From contig JANXOM010000174.1 of NCBI GenBank assembly GCA_025353585.1, forward strand, positions 1-64,000: a DNA stretch of 64,000 nucleotides, in the 5' to 3' direction. Shown here piece after piece: positions 33,323-45,329 of the stretch. The notes beneath the pieces were generated by a model. That model did not search any database and had not been told where the DNA came from. It saw only the letters and a list, made by a program, of their open reading frames with translations. The number at the start of each line of letters is the position of its first letter. Position 1 is the first letter of the stretch. The position numbers and the translations under genes are program-made. The DNA is from Deltaproteobacteria bacterium. Lineage in GTDB: Bacteria > Myxococcota_A > Polyangia > Haliangiales > Haliangiaceae.

Positions 33323-35017
33323 CTAGCCGACCTTGTGCTCGATCTCGGGACGAGAAGCGAAGAAGCGGTTCCGCTTCGGGTCGTTGAAGCGCTTGTAGTC
33401 GATGAGCCACGGCGTGACCTGCGCGTTCCCGTTCTCCAGCTTGATCGTCGCGGCCATCGGCGTGACGGTCCGGTAGCTCGAGTCGGACGGCAGGTCCTCG
33501 TTGTCGGCGCCGCCGGCCGAGAACAGATTGATGAGCGACGCGGCCTCGCCCGCGCCGAACATCGGCTTGAAGCCAGCGTCGATCTTCTCGTGGCCGCGCA
33601 CCATCATCGAGCAGCCGATGCGGTTCATGAAGCTCTCGAACTGCAGGCGGCCGAACGGGAAGCGCGCGTTCTGGGCCTGGAGGTCATCGGGGATGTAGTC
33701 GGCCGTCGACGGATCGCTCCACAACATCTGGAAGCGAATCTCGGAGTCGTTCAGCGACGCCAGGTCGACGACCTTCGTCTTGATGTCGACGTCGCGCGGG
33801 ATGCCGGCGTGGACGAACATCAGGTCGTCGAAGAACAGCATGTTCGGGAGCTCCTCGAACATGCGCATGTACTGCTGGAACACCTCGCCGGGGATGTGGC
33901 CGATGAGCGTGTTGATCGCCTCGGCGGGCTTCACGCCGCCGTAGATGCGGCCGCGATACTCGATGTAGTACTCGTGGTTGCCGCGCAGCGGGAACACGTG
34001 CTCGGGCGCGGCGAGGAACAGCTGCATCACGGTGCGCAGCACGCCGTTGTACGAGAACATGCCGCGATCGATATAGTCGCCGAGGAGGACGAGCTTCGGC
34101 TCGGGCTTCGTCCTGTCGAGCTTCCACGCCTCGAGCTTCGCGAAGAAGTCCGCCTGGAGGAGGGCGCCCTTCAAGCAGCTGTAGCAGCCGTGCAGATCGC
34201 CGAGCACCGTCAGCTCGTAGCTGCGGTGGGCCTCCGTCGGGTGCACGAAGACATGCCCGTCGAGGAACGGCGCCTGACCGGCGAACTCGGCGACGCTCTG
34301 CTTGCCGCTGAGCTTGCCGGAGCCGGCCGCGCGCATCTCGGCGAGCTTCGCGACGAACCGATCCATCAGCTGCAGGTCGGACGCGAACTGCGCGCGGATG
34401 CGCTCGGGGTCGGCGGAGTAGTGCTGCTCGAACGCCTGGAAGAACGGGTGGTCGTCGAGCTTCGCGCTCAGCGCGGCGGGGCCCGCCACGACCACGCGGC
34501 TGCCCTCGACGATCTCGATGTCCTCGACCGCGAGCGGCGCCGCGACGTCGAGCAGCTCCTCGAGCTCGTCGCGGAACTTCTTCTCGGCCGGGTGGACCGT
34601 GCCGTCGGCGTAGATGAGCTCGTCGATCGTGGCGAGGAGCTCGTGCTGGTTGTCGCGCTCGAAGGTCTGGAAGATCTCGTAGCTGCGGAGCTTGAGCTTC
34701 GCGTAGACGAACTTCTCGACGTCCTCGCCGTCGGCGACGGCCTCGTCGAAGAGGCCCTTCACCTGGCGATCGATCTGCTCGAACACCTCGTGGAAGTGGC
34801 CGACGAACTTGGCGACGACCTCCTCACGCATCTTCGGGTCGGCGTCCGGCATCGCGGCCTTTGCGCGCGAGGTCACGAGCTGGCGGATGTAGATGCGGAC
34901 GAACGTCTTCTCGGTGAAGTCGAACTCGCCGTCGATGTATCCGAACGCCGTCAGGTAGAAGATGATCGCGTTCATCTGCTGTTCGGCGACGTCGGGATTC
35001 GTGCTGAAGGTGAGCAT
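33323..35017 (-). CDS. TerB-like domain fused to a PPP-family protein phosphatase
   Basis: 564 aa. The N-terminal ~200 residues resemble TerB/DjlA-type helical domains (YLTAFGYIDGEFDFTEKTFV, DELIYADGTVHPAEKKF), which often sense or bind metal. The C-terminal part has all PPP phosphatase motifs: LGDLHGCY (D274, H276), LLGDYIDRG, PLRGNHEYY, FVHAGIP and MVRGHEKID. It should be a two-metal Ser/Thr phosphatase in the cytosol and could oppose the kinases encoded in the window, though no direct link is visible. TerB fused to a phosphatase is unusual. Confidence 0.8.
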   Translation of the reverse strand: MLTFSTNPDVAEQQMNAIIFYLTAFGYIDGEFDFTEKTFVRIYIRQLVTSRAKAAMPDADPKMREEVVAKFVGHFHEVFEQIDRQVKGLFDEAVADGEDVEKFVYAKLKLRSYEIFQTFERDNQHELLATIDELIYADGTVHPAEKKFRDELEELLDVAAPLAVEDIEIVEGSRVVVAGPAALSAKLDDHPFFQAFEQHYSADPERIRAQFASDLQLMDRFVAKLAEMRAAGSGKLSGKQSVAEFAGQAPFLDGHVFVHPTEAHRSYELTVLGDLHGCYSCLKGALLQADFFAKLEAWKLDRTKPEPKLVLLGDYIDRGMFSYNGVLRTVMQLFLAAPEHVFPLRGNHEYYIEYRGRIYGGVKPAEAINTLIGHIPGEVFQQYMRMFEELPNMLFFDDLMFVHAGIPRDVDIKTKVVDLASLNDSEIRFQMLWSDPSTADYIPDDLQAQNARFPFGRLQFESFMNRIGCSMMVRGHEKIDAGFKPMFGAGEAASLINLFSAGGADNEDLPSDSSYRTVTPMAATIKLENGNAQVTPWLIDYKRFNDPKRNRFFASRPEIEHKVG

Positions 35018-35116
35018 GACGATCGCCTTCGAGCTTCGCCCGACGCTGGGAGTCGCGCAAGCGGCTGGGCCCGGTCTGCGGGAGGGGTCTCCCAGCTAGG
35101 GCCAGCTGAGGGCCCG

Positions 35117-36571
35117 CTAGGGCGAGTCGAGCCGGCCCGGCATGTCGGCGACGATAAACGCGACCAGCGCGACCACGGCGACATCGTCGGCGAGCTCCTG
35201 CGGATCGACCTTGTCGAGCGTGTCGGCGTCGGTGTGGTGGATGTCGAAGTACGTGCGGCCATCGGTGACGAGCTCGCCCGCCACGACGCCGCTCTCCACC
35301 ATCGGCTCGACGTCGGTGCCAGAGAAGTTCTCGACGAGCTTCGTCACGCCGAGGTCCTTCACGAGCGAGATGATGTCCGCCATCCGGGCGCGGGCGCGGT
35401 GCATGCCCTCGGCGTCCTTCGCCTGCAGCGTGAAGCCGCGCGGCGCGAACCCGCCGCTATCGGACTCGAGCGCGAACGCGGTCCGGCCGAGCTCGGCCGC
35501 GTGGTCGGCCGCGTACGCCTTGGCACCGCGCACGCCGTTCTCCTCGTTGACGAAGCAGACGACGCGGATCGTGCGGCGCGGATGGAGCCCGAGCTTCTTG
35601 ATGGTGGCGAGCGCGTGCATCATCGTGACGATGCCGGCGCCGTCGTCGTGCGCGCCCTGCCCCACGTCCCACGAGTCGATGTGGCCGCCGATGACGACGA
35701 CCTCGTCGGGGAGCGCGCTGCCCGCGAGCTCGCCGATGACGTTCGCCGACTCCACATCGTCGAGCTTCTCGGCGCCGAGGCGCAGGTGCACGGTCACCGG
35801 CCCGTGCGACGCGAGGCGTGTGATGAGCGCGGCGTCCTCGGTGGTGACAGCGGCGGCCGGGATCTTCGGCGCGTCGTCGGCGTAGCGCAGCGCGCCGGTG
35901 TGCGGCGTGCGCAGGCTGCGCGCGGTGACCGAGCGCATGAGGATCGCGACCGCGCCGTGCTTCGCGGCGGCGCTCGCGCCCGTGCTGCGGTACTTCACGA
36001 TATCGCCGTAGTGCGAGCCCTCGGCCTCGGTCCACGCCGGCATCGGCACGTCGAACAGCACGATCGCGCCCTTCTCCGCATCGGCCTTGGCCTCGAGCTC
36101 GGCGAAGTCGTGGACCACGACGACGGGCGCGGTGAGGCCCGCCTTCGGGGTGCCGATGGTGCCGCCGAGGCCGAGGATGCGCAGCGGACGCGCGGTCGGC
36201 GAGACGAGCTCGGCCTCCTCGGTGTTGCGGACCCAGTGCGGGACCATCACCTTCTCGGTGTGCGTGACGAGGCCGTCGTCCGTCATCGCCTGCCGGGCCC
36301 ACGCGATCGCCTTGTCGAGGCTGGCCGAGCCGGCGAGCCGGTTGCCGATCCGGTCGGTCAGGTACTCGAGCTTCGCGTAGGCGCCGCGATCGACGCGCGC
36401 GGCGGTGACGATCTGGCCGCCGATGGCGCGGTAGTGCTCGGACAGCGGGCCCACGGGGTGCGCGGTCGGGGGTAGCTGCGAGGTGTCGGCGATCCACGGG
36501 GCCTGCGGGAGGTCGTGCGGGGTCGGCGTGGCGCAGGCAGCGACAGCGGCGAGCAGATACGCGTGCTTCAC
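35117..36571 (-). CDS. M28-family zinc aminopeptidase/carboxypeptidase, lipoprotein
   Basis: 484 aa from GTG 36571, which overlaps the stop of the upstream membrane protein (GTGA). The N-terminus MKHAYLLAAVAAC is a short lipoprotein signal. A PA-like insert spans about 130-260. The co-catalytic zinc motifs are GGHIDSWDVG, AHDDGAGIV, VNEENGVRGA, ESDSGG and HHTDADT. It is like carboxypeptidase Q or glutamate carboxypeptidase II relatives, acting on peptides in the periplasm or at the surface. Confidence 0.88.
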   Translation of the reverse strand: MKHAYLLAAVAACATPTPHDLPQAPWIADTSQLPPTAHPVGPLSEHYRAIGGQIVTAARVDRGAYAKLEYLTDRIGNRLAGSASLDKAIAWARQAMTDDGLVTHTEKVMVPHWVRNTEEAELVSPTARPLRILGLGGTIGTPKAGLTAPVVVVHDFAELEAKADAEKGAIVLFDVPMPAWTEAEGSHYGDIVKYRSTGASAAAKHGAVAILMRSVTARSLRTPHTGALRYADDAPKIPAAAVTTEDAALITRLASHGPVTVHLRLGAEKLDDVESANVIGELAGSALPDEVVVIGGHIDSWDVGQGAHDDGAGIVTMMHALATIKKLGLHPRRTIRVVCFVNEENGVRGAKAYAADHAAELGRTAFALESDSGGFAPRGFTLQAKDAEGMHRARARMADIISLVKDLGVTKLVENFSGTDVEPMVESGVVAGELVTDGRTYFDIHHTDADTLDKVDPQELADDVAVVALVAFIVADMPGRLDSP

Positions 36572-38265
36572 GACGCTTCTTTACCAGAGTCCGGCTCGGG
36601 CTCGGGCTCGAGCGTCGAGAGCGTGCTCGGGGCGGCGACGGAGGGCGCGATGCCCCGCGCGCCGGTCTCGGCCAGCATCGCGACGAGCCCGGCGAGCCGC
36701 TCCGGCGGCGCGGCGCGGCCGAGCGCGAGGTCCGAGAGCGGGATCGGCTGATCGAGCGGCGAGCCGCGGCCGGGATAGACGCGATAGCGCAGGCCATCGG
36801 TCTCCCAGTACGCGAGCCAGCCGGCGAGCAGGGCGGCCACCCGACCGCGCGCCGCGACGTCGAACAGCTTCCCGAACGCGTGCGCGCTGCCGCGGAGGCG
36901 GAAGCGCGTGTCGAGCTCGGCGTCGCCTGTCTTGCACAGCGGCGCCGCGGGGGGGCCCGACGGGTTGATCCCGAGTGCGCGCGGCGGCACCGACCACAGC
37001 GTGAAGGTGGCGCCGCGGAGCTCGTCGATCTCGCGGCCGATGACGATATCGAGCGCGAGTACGGCGCCGTCGAACCGCTCGACGCGCACGCGCACCGGGA
37101 GGCCCGCCTTGTCCGCGACGATCACCGTCGAGACGAGCCCGCCGTCGCCGCGCGTGGTCAGCGTGTGGATGCCGGTGAGGCTCTGCTCGAGGAGGGCCGC
37201 GACGGCGGCGATGTACGCGCCCCAGGTGGCGTCCGCGATCGGCGGCGTGACGTTCACGATCGGGATGTCGACGAGCTCTTCGTCGCGCACGTGACGGGTG
37301 GCCTCCGCGATGATCGCGAGCCCGACGAGCGGCAAGAGAAAATGGATCGGCCAGCGATACGCGTTGCCGCCGAGGACGAGCAGCCCGAGCCCGGCCCCGA
37401 CCTGGCGGCGCGCGCGCGCCGGCGCCAGCGCGCAGGAGACGAGCGTCCAGGCGAGCGTGGCGACCGCGAGCACGTAGATCGCCAGGGAGCTGTCGGGTCG
37501 ATCGGCGGCGAGCTGCACCCCGATGGCGTCGCGCACCAGCGGCACGAGGTGGTGGTACAGCGATCGCGCGGCGATGGCGCCGCTCGCGGCGAACCCCATC
37601 GCGACGACGATCGGCAGCGGGCGCCCGACCGAGCGCGTGAACGGCCGCGGCGCGAAGCAGTACGGCGACACGAGCGCGGCGAGCGCGAGCGCCATGACGC
37701 CGAGGCCCGCGAGCATGCGCGCCGGCTCGCTGAGCGTGTCCTCCCATGCGAAGTGCACGCCGAACGCGGCGCCCGTGTGGAGGAGCAGCGGCAAGGACAG
37801 GATGACGATGCCGATCTGCGCCCCGAGATCGCGACCGCGCCCGAACGTGCTCACGACCGTCGCGAGGACGGCGAGGCCGAACAGCGCCTCGGCGGGGATC
37901 GCAACCCACTCGGGGGCGTCGAGCATGATCTCGAGCGCGAACAGCGCGACGGCGCCGAGGATCGCGGCCTGGGCCACCACGTCGCGGACACCGCGGAACG
38001 CCAGGAGGGTGGCGATGGCCCGCGCGCCGAGGATAGCCACGGCGAGCGTGCCGGTGAAGTACGAGAGGAACAGGCCGCCGTAGTCGAGCGCGGCGTACCA
38101 GGTCGCGGGCTCGTGGCCGTCGGTCGGCGCCAGGGCCGGCAGGCCGACCCGGTTGACCGCGATCTCGAGGACCGCGAGGACCACGAGGACGCGGATCGGG
38201 GTGCGGGTCGGAAGCGGGCCCGGTCCATCGGTGCCCGGGTCGGTCGTCGGCCGCGCGCGAGACAA
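36568..38265 (-). CDS. Polytopic membrane protein of unknown function
   Basis: About 565 aa from TTG 38265; the start is uncertain because no ATG or ribosome site is clear. There are roughly nine hydrophobic helices (for example VLVVLAVLEIAVNRVGLPAL, GGLFLSYFTGTLAVAILGA, IVILSLPLLLHTGAAFGV, WPIHFLLPLVGLAIIAEA) followed by a ~230-residue cytoplasmic or periplasmic domain. This holds LPVRVRVERFDGAVLALDIV and FTLWSVPPRALGINPSG and ends in an acidic tail. The stop overlaps the M28 peptidase start. It is divergent from the amidase gene. No family is recognised. Confidence 0.6.
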   Translation of the reverse strand: MSRARPTTDPGTDGPGPLPTRTPIRVLVVLAVLEIAVNRVGLPALAPTDGHEPATWYAALDYGGLFLSYFTGTLAVAILGARAIATLLAFRGVRDVVAQAAILGAVALFALEIMLDAPEWVAIPAEALFGLAVLATVVSTFGRGRDLGAQIGIVILSLPLLLHTGAAFGVHFAWEDTLSEPARMLAGLGVMALALAALVSPYCFAPRPFTRSVGRPLPIVVAMGFAASGAIAARSLYHHLVPLVRDAIGVQLAADRPDSSLAIYVLAVATLAWTLVSCALAPARARRQVGAGLGLLVLGGNAYRWPIHFLLPLVGLAIIAEATRHVRDEELVDIPIVNVTPPIADATWGAYIAAVAALLEQSLTGIHTLTTRGDGGLVSTVIVADKAGLPVRVRVERFDGAVLALDIVIGREIDELRGATFTLWSVPPRALGINPSGPPAAPLCKTGDAELDTRFRLRGSAHAFGKLFDVAARGRVAALLAGWLAYWETDGLRYRVYPGRGSPLDQPIPLSDLALGRAAPPERLAGLVAMLAETGARGIAPSVAAPSTLSTLEPEPEPDSGKEAS

Positions 38266-38331
38266 GTGCTGGAAATCGTAGCACGTGGCCAGAAACTGGA
38301 GCGCGGCTCCTCGGGCTCTTATCGTCGGGGG

Positions 38332-39063
38332 ATGCGTGCATGGATCGCGGCGAGCCTCGTGTCTCTGGGCGTCAGCTCTGCTGCCCACGCGGCGCCGTCC
38401 GCTCCCCCGCCGCGCATCGTCGAGCTCGACCCGGGCCATGGCGGCTCGAACGCGGGCGCCCGGGGCGCCGCGCCGGGGCTCTACGAGAAGCAGCTGACGC
38501 TCGCGATCGCGAACCTCGTCGCGGGCAAGCTGCGCGCGCACGGGATCGACGTCCGCATGACGCGCACCACGGACCGCACGCTGACCTTGCGCCAGCGCGT
38601 CGCCGCGGCGGACGCGGTGCCGGCCGACCTCTTCATCAGCATTCACGCGAACGCCTCGCCGACGCGCACGCAGCACGGCTACGAGACATACGTGCTCACG
38701 ACGAAGGGCGTCGATGTCGATGGCCGCGCCCTGCGCGCCGACACGCCCACGCCGCGGCCGGGGGTGGCGCCGGACATCGCGCTCGTCCTCGACGACGTGG
38801 AGCGCGGGGCCGCACAGTGGGAGGCGGCCGAGCTCGCCACGCGCGTGCAGCACGCCCTCCGCGACCGGCGCGGCCCCGACGGCGACCGCGGCGTGCGCCA
38901 GGACGCGCCCCACGTGCTGCTCGGCGCGACGATGCCGGCCGTCCTCGTCGAGGTCGGCTTCATCGACCACCCGCTCGAGGGCAAGCAGCTCGCCGATGCC
39001 GCCGTGCAAGACAAGCTGGCCTCCGCGATCGCCGAGGCCATCGAGGACCAGCTCGCGGATTGA
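38332..39063 (+). CDS. N-acetylmuramoyl-L-alanine amidase (Amidase_3)
   Basis: 243 aa from ATG 38332 with signal peptide MRAWIAASLVSLGVSSAAHA. The zinc amidase motifs are IVELDPGHGG (H36), a Glu in LYEKQLTLAI (about residue 52), LFISIHANAS (H105) and the C-terminal AVLVEVGFIDHPLEG with the catalytic Glu. It cleaves the peptide stem from peptidoglycan in the periplasm, in cell separation or wall turnover. It is shorter than E. coli AmiC and lacks an AMIN domain. It is convergent with the oxidase operon, with 19 bp between the stops. Confidence 0.88.
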   Translation: MRAWIAASLVSLGVSSAAHAAPSAPPPRIVELDPGHGGSNAGARGAAPGLYEKQLTLAIANLVAGKLRAHGIDVRMTRTTDRTLTLRQRVAAADAVPADLFISIHANASPTRTQHGYETYVLTTKGVDVDGRALRADTPTPRPGVAPDIALVLDDVERGAAQWEAAELATRVQHALRDRRGPDGDRGVRQDAPHVLLGATMPAVLVEVGFIDHPLEGKQLADAAVQDKLASAIAEAIEDQLAD

Positions 39064-39082
39064 TCCTCTCTCCGGCCAGTAA

Positions 39083-39490
39083 TCAGCCGTTGACGGGACG
39101 CGGGCCGTACGGCGCCGCGGGCGGGGCGGCCGGGTTCCAGATGTTCGTCTGCTGATACTGCGAGCTGTCCATCAGCGTGAAGCCGATGAAGAGGGACGCG
39201 GCGCAGATCGCGCTGACGAAGATGACCGTGTGGAACAGCCGGTCGTACTTCAAGTGCATGAAGAACAGGATGACGAGCGTCGCCTTGACGACGGCGATCA
39301 GCATCGCGATGGCGAGGTTGATGTTCGCGCCGAAGTCGAGCCGCGTGGCGCCGACCGTGACCAGCGTGAGCAAGAGGAGCGTGCTGCCGGTGCCGAGCAG
39401 CACCTTCATGGAGGCGACGTGCGAGATCCCGTGGTGATCGTCGCCATGGTCATCGCCATGCGCGTCTGCGTGGTGTTCGATGTTCGCCAT
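39083..39490 (-). CDS. ctaF: Cytochrome c oxidase subunit IV (prokaryotic type)
   Basis: 135 aa. A His/Asp-rich N-terminus (MANIEHHADAHGDDHGDDHH) precedes three membrane helices: LLGTGSTLLLLTLVTVGA, INLAIAMLIAVVKATLVIL and HTVIFVSAICAASLFIGFT. VKATLVILFFMHLKYD is the signature of the small subunit IV of heme-copper oxidases. It stabilises the oxidase and has no cofactor. It is the last gene of the respiratory operon, eight bp after subunit III. Confidence 0.85.
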   Translation of the reverse strand: MANIEHHADAHGDDHGDDHHGISHVASMKVLLGTGSTLLLLTLVTVGATRLDFGANINLAIAMLIAVVKATLVILFFMHLKYDRLFHTVIFVSAICAASLFIGFTLMDSSQYQQTNIWNPAAPPAAPYGPRPVNG

Positions 39491-39497
39491 GGGGGTC

Positions 39498-40744
39498 CTA
39501 GTGGATCAAGTAGAGGAGCGGGAACAGGAAGATCCAGATCAGGTCGACGATGTGCCAGTACAACGCCGCGAAGTCGACCGGACCGAAGTAGTCCGGCGTG
39601 AAGTCGCCGCGCCACGACCGGTAGAGGAGCCACGTGAACACGCCGATACCGACGAGCACGTGGATGCCGTGCAGGCCCGTCATGGCGAAGTAGATCGTGA
39701 AGAACATGTTCGTGTGCTCGGGCGGCGGGCCCGCGATCTCGTGCTCCTCGTCGAGCTCGCGGATCTCGTGCGCCGTGAGCTCGTGCCCGCGGTGGATGGC
39801 GGGCTTGCCCACCTGGATCGCCTGCCCGGCCGCGTTGGTGTACGGATCTGCGGCCGCGGGGACGACCGGCGCGTCCTTGCACGTCGCGTCGATCTTGTAG
39901 TCCTCGCCGCGCTCCTGGTGGTCATCGGGGCCGTAGAGCACGAGGATGCCGACCTCGGTGTCCTTGCAGACGGCCGGCTGGTAAGCGGGTTCCCAGCACG
40001 GGAACTCTTCCTTCGGCTCGGCCTTCTCGGCCTTGGCCTTGGCTTCGGGCTCGTCGGTCATGCCCGGCGAGTCGGAGAACACGTGCGCCGGGCACATGTG
40101 CACGATCGGCGTCCCCTTGCCGCCATGGGTCTCCTTGACCTCGCACGTCGCCTGGACGCCCTCGGTCTTCGGGTCCTGATCGATCTTCTTCATCGCGAGG
40201 CAGCCGGAGCTGGCCTTGCCGGCGGCCTTGTCGTACGCGACGTTCGACTTGCTGCCCTCGCACTCGTTGCCCTTGGTCAGCAGCTCCTCGCCGCCGGAGC
40301 TCACGCACGGGTCGAAGTAGCGGCCGAACAGGATGTGCTCGTGGATCTTGTGCGAGTACTCCTTGTACTTGATACCGAGGAAGCCGCAGGCGCAGAGGAT
40401 CGTGACGGCGATGCACGCCATCAAGCCGGTCCGCTGCGACAGCTGCGCGCAGCGCACCGCCCAGGCAGCCGTCAGGCTCGAGAAGATGAGGACGCCGGTG
40501 TTGATGGCGCCGAACTTCACCTGCAGATACTTGTGCGCGTACGAGTAGATCTCCGGGTGGTGGACCCGATAGAGCACGTACGCGACGAACAGCGCCGAGA
40601 AGAACAGGACCTCCTGGGCGAGGAAGATCCAGATGCCGAGCTTGCCCGAGTCGAACTGGTGCTGGGCGTCGTCGTAGTGGTGCTGGATGAAGTGCGAGCC
40701 GTGATGGCCGCCGTGCGCGTCGTCGTGGGGACCGTGCGGGACGC

Positions 40745-40748
<4 letters not shown>
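39498..40748 (-). CDS. ctaE: Cytochrome c oxidase subunit III with a large Cys-rich loop
   Basis: 416 aa from GTG 40748, overlapping the subunit I stop (GTGA). The N-terminus is His-rich ([20 protein letters not shown]). Helices include [36 protein letters not shown] and [15 protein letters not shown], and later [20 protein letters not shown] and [20 protein letters not shown], which carry the conserved subunit III motifs. Between them, about residues 135-340 form a ~200-residue hydrophilic insertion with eight Cys (FDPC, NEC, SGC, ATC, HMC, FPC, AVC, ATC), much longer than the usual loop. The insertion is probably periplasmic and could hold disulfides or metal. Confidence 0.88.
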
Positions 40749-42730
<1,982 letters not shown>

Positions 42731-42741
42731 GGGGGTCCTCG

Positions 42742-44439
42742 TTACTGCTTCAGAGACTTGATGTAGGCGATGAGGCCCGCGAGCTCGGTGTCTTTGAGCT
42801 GGCCCTCGAACGCTGGCATCTGGTTGGCGTAGCCCTGGTGGATCTTCGCCGAGGGGATGTTGATCGACTCGCGGAGGTAGTTCTCGTCCATCTTGACCGA
42901 CGAGCCGTCGGCCAACGGGATCATCTTGCCCCAGTCAGGGCTCTTCCAGGTCGGACCGATCCTCGCGGTGCCGTCGACCGTGTGGCACGTGATGCAGCCC
43001 TTCTTCTCGTAGAGCTGCTTGCCCAGGTCGATGGGATCCATCTTCATCTGGTCGGCCTGCTTGTCCGAGAGGTAGCGCTCGTAGCCGCCCGGCTCGTGGA
43101 CGACCACGACCGCGCGACGCCCGTCCGGCCACGCCGGCAGGATCGGCCCTGTGCGGCCCATCTCTGAGTGGTGCGTTCCGCAGTACTCGGCGCAGTTGAG
43201 CCGGTAGGTCCCCGGCCGCTGGGCGTCGAGCCATGCGTAGGTGTAGCGCCGCGGGACGATGTCCTGCTTGATGCGCATCACCGGGATGTAGAAGCTGTGG
43301 AGGACGTCGTTCGACGTCATCACGAAGCGAACCGGCGTGTTGATCGGGATGTGGAGGTCCGAGTCCGTCACGCCATTCGCGTGCGTGAAGTTCCATGCCC
43401 ACTGCTTCGCGAGGACCTGGATCTCGACGGCCTTAGTCGGCGGCGTGACGACCTTCACGTACGCGTGCCAGCCGTAATAGAAGAGGAAGACGCACATGAT
43501 CGTCGGGATCACGGTCCACGTGATTTCGAGCGTGTCGTTGTGAGCCACCGACGGCTCGGCCTTGTGGCCCGGGCGGTGGCGGTACTTGATGGTCAGGTAG
43601 ATGACCGCGCCCGCGATCGCGAAGAAGAAGAAGATCGAGAGACCGAGCACCGAATAGAACATGAAGTCGGAATCACCGGCTTCGAGGTTCACGGCCTGCG
43701 GCATGAAGAAGGTGCCACCCGGCTCGACCGGACGGTCGGCGAGGATGTCGTACCAGGGCTTCGCGTTGACGATCAGCTCGATCGGGTGCGAGCCAGAGTG
43801 GAGCTTGTACTCGTTCGTGCTGCCGAGCTTGATGCAGGTCGTCGCGTTCGCGCGCGCGACGAGCTCGGGGTACTTGCTGTTCGGGTACGGCTCGACGTCG
43901 TCCGTCGTGAGCTTGAAGCGGACAGCGCTGTCGGTCGGCACGGTCAGGAACGGGGGGTTGAACTCGCCGTTCTCGGTCGTGACGGTGGGCGCGTCGACCG
44001 GAAGCGTCGCGCAGTCGACGACCTTGGCCATGGGCTCCTTCGGCGCCTCGGCCGCAGAGCCCGCGCCAGACCCCGCGCCCGAGCCGTTCGCGGCCGGACC
44101 GGCGCTCGCCGAACCCGCACCGGCCGTTACGACGGGCGAGCCTGCGCCCGAGCCAGGCGCGTCTGCGGAGCCTGCGCCCGAACCCGACGCGGACCCCGCG
44201 CCGGACGCGTTCGAGGCGGGACCCGCGGCGGCCGAACCCGCCGCTTGGCCCTTGTCGACCGGACCCTTCACCGCGGGCGCGTCGACGTTGCTGCCGGCGC
44301 TGTTCGTCTGCCGCTGGACGACATTGCTGCCGGCTTGCGGGCTAGCGACGCCGGCCGGCTGGGCCGACGCAGTTGCGAACGCGCCGGCGAGCGCGCCGGC
44401 CACGCCGAGGGCAGTAATCGTTTTTTGTAGTGCTCTCAT
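42742..44439 (-). CDS. ctaC: Cytochrome c oxidase subunit II with fused cytochrome c, extended N-terminus
   Basis: 565 aa. A signal peptide ([12 protein letters not shown]) is followed by ~100 residues of Gly/Ala/Ser low-complexity, then an extra ~90-residue beta-rich domain ([31 protein letters not shown], two Cys), then two helices ([37 protein letters not shown]). The CuA domain has LHSFYIP and the ligands C416, C420, H424 and M427 in [12 protein letters not shown]. The C-terminal cytochrome c has CITCH (C482, C485, H486) and a likely Met ligand in MPAF. It takes electrons from ACIII or a soluble cytochrome to the oxidase. Its start overlaps the SCO stop. Confidence 0.93.
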   Translation of the reverse strand: MRALQKTITALGVAGALAGAFATASAQPAGVASPQAGSNVVQRQTNSAGSNVDAPAVKGPVDKGQAAGSAAAGPASNASGAGSASGSGAGSADAPGSGAGSPVVTAGAGSASAGPAANGSGAGSGAGSAAEAPKEPMAKVVDCATLPVDAPTVTTENGEFNPPFLTVPTDSAVRFKLTTDDVEPYPNSKYPELVARANATTCIKLGSTNEYKLHSGSHPIELIVNAKPWYDILADRPVEPGGTFFMPQAVNLEAGDSDFMFYSVLGLSIFFFFAIAGAVIYLTIKYRHRPGHKAEPSVAHNDTLEITWTVIPTIMCVFLFYYGWHAYVKVVTPPTKAVEIQVLAKQWAWNFTHANGVTDSDLHIPINTPVRFVMTSNDVLHSFYIPVMRIKQDIVPRRYTYAWLDAQRPGTYRLNCAEYCGTHHSEMGRTGPILPAWPDGRRAVVVVHEPGGYERYLSDKQADQMKMDPIDLGKQLYEKKGCITCHTVDGTARIGPTWKSPDWGKMIPLADGSSVKMDENYLRESINIPSAKIHQGYANQMPAFEGQLKDTELAGLIAYIKSLKQ

Positions 44440-45329
44440 GACCGAAGCTCCTCGAGCGTGCGGCGCCGGCGGGCGATGACCCGCGAGACACCGAACGCGG
44501 ATAGCAGCAGCACCACCGCGCTGCCAGCGGCGATGCGCATCGCGACCACGCCGGCGTGCGCATGGCTATTGGCATCGGGATCGTAGTGGTAACAGCGGTT
44601 CATGAACCCGACCGCGGTGGCCGGCTCGGCGAACCCAGCCTTGATGATCGACTCGCGCATCACGTCCGCGGCGAACTCGAGACCATAGACGTAGCGCGTG
44701 ACCGCGCCGCGCGTCGAGACGAAGATCAGCGCCGCCGGGTGCGCGTACTCGGCTTTATCTTTGAGATACGTGTAGTGGAAGCCGACCGCCTCGGCGACAC
44801 GCTCGATGCTCGACGCGTCGCCGGGCGTGCCCGCGGCGAGGAACGTCCAGCCATCGGCCCCGTGGCCCAGCCGCTCGATGTAGCGCTGCTTCATCTTTGT
44901 GAGCTTGTCGAGCGGCTCGTTCGGCTCGAGATCGATGGTGACGATCCGGTACTGGCCGGAGATCACGAGCGGCGGCAGGGACGGGTCCGTCGACGCGGCG
45001 AGCGGTGGTAGCGCGTTCGAGAGCCCGTTGAGCTGCAAGCTGCAGAGCATCGGGCAGTCGGAGTAGTTGAAGGTGAGGATCGTCGGGACGTCGCCCGTGC
45101 CGAGCACATCACCGAGCGTGACGGCCTTGCCCTCGCTGGTGCGAAACGGCGTATCGAGCGGCAAGCGCGCGCCCAGGTGCTCGTCCACCGTGACGCCGCC
45201 CGCCTTGTAGGTCGGCGGTGGCGGCAACGGGTCGTCGCCGAACGCGGCACGCCCATCGCCCTCCGCAGCGAGCGCGGGCGTGGCACACAGGCTGATCGCG
45301 ATCAGCCCGATGACAGACTTACCGAGCAT
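44436..45329 (-). CDS. SCO1/SenC copper chaperone
   Basis: 297 aa from ATG 45329; signal peptide MLGKSVIGLIAISLCATPALA. The thioredoxin-like core has TFNYSDCPMLCSLQL with the C-x3-C copper motif (C92, C96), TIDLEPNEPLDKLTKMKQRY, and an HP in EYAHPAALIFV that fits the third ligand region. A C-terminal helix (GSAVVLLLSAFGVSRVI) and a basic end anchor it in the membrane. It loads or reduces the CuA site of subunit II, which is the next gene (four-base overlap). Its start lies inside the end of the small membrane protein gene. Confidence 0.88.
   Translation of the reverse strand: MLGKSVIGLIAISLCATPALAAEGDGRAAFGDDPLPPPPTYKAGGVTVDEHLGARLPLDTPFRTSEGKAVTLGDVLGTGDVPTILTFNYSDCPMLCSLQLNGLSNALPPLAASTDPSLPPLVISGQYRIVTIDLEPNEPLDKLTKMKQRYIERLGHGADGWTFLAAGTPGDASSIERVAEAVGFHYTYLKDKAEYAHPAALIFVSTRGAVTRYVYGLEFAADVMRESIIKAGFAEPATAVGFMNRCYHYDPDANSHAHAGVVAMRIAAGSAVVLLLSAFGVSRVIARRRRTLEELRS

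Noticed and set aside
31226-36475. A plus-strand open frame of about 1750 codons across several minus-strand genes
   Set aside because: It crosses five well-supported genes, has Arg/Val/Asp/Ala-biased composition and no motif; it is an effect of high GC.
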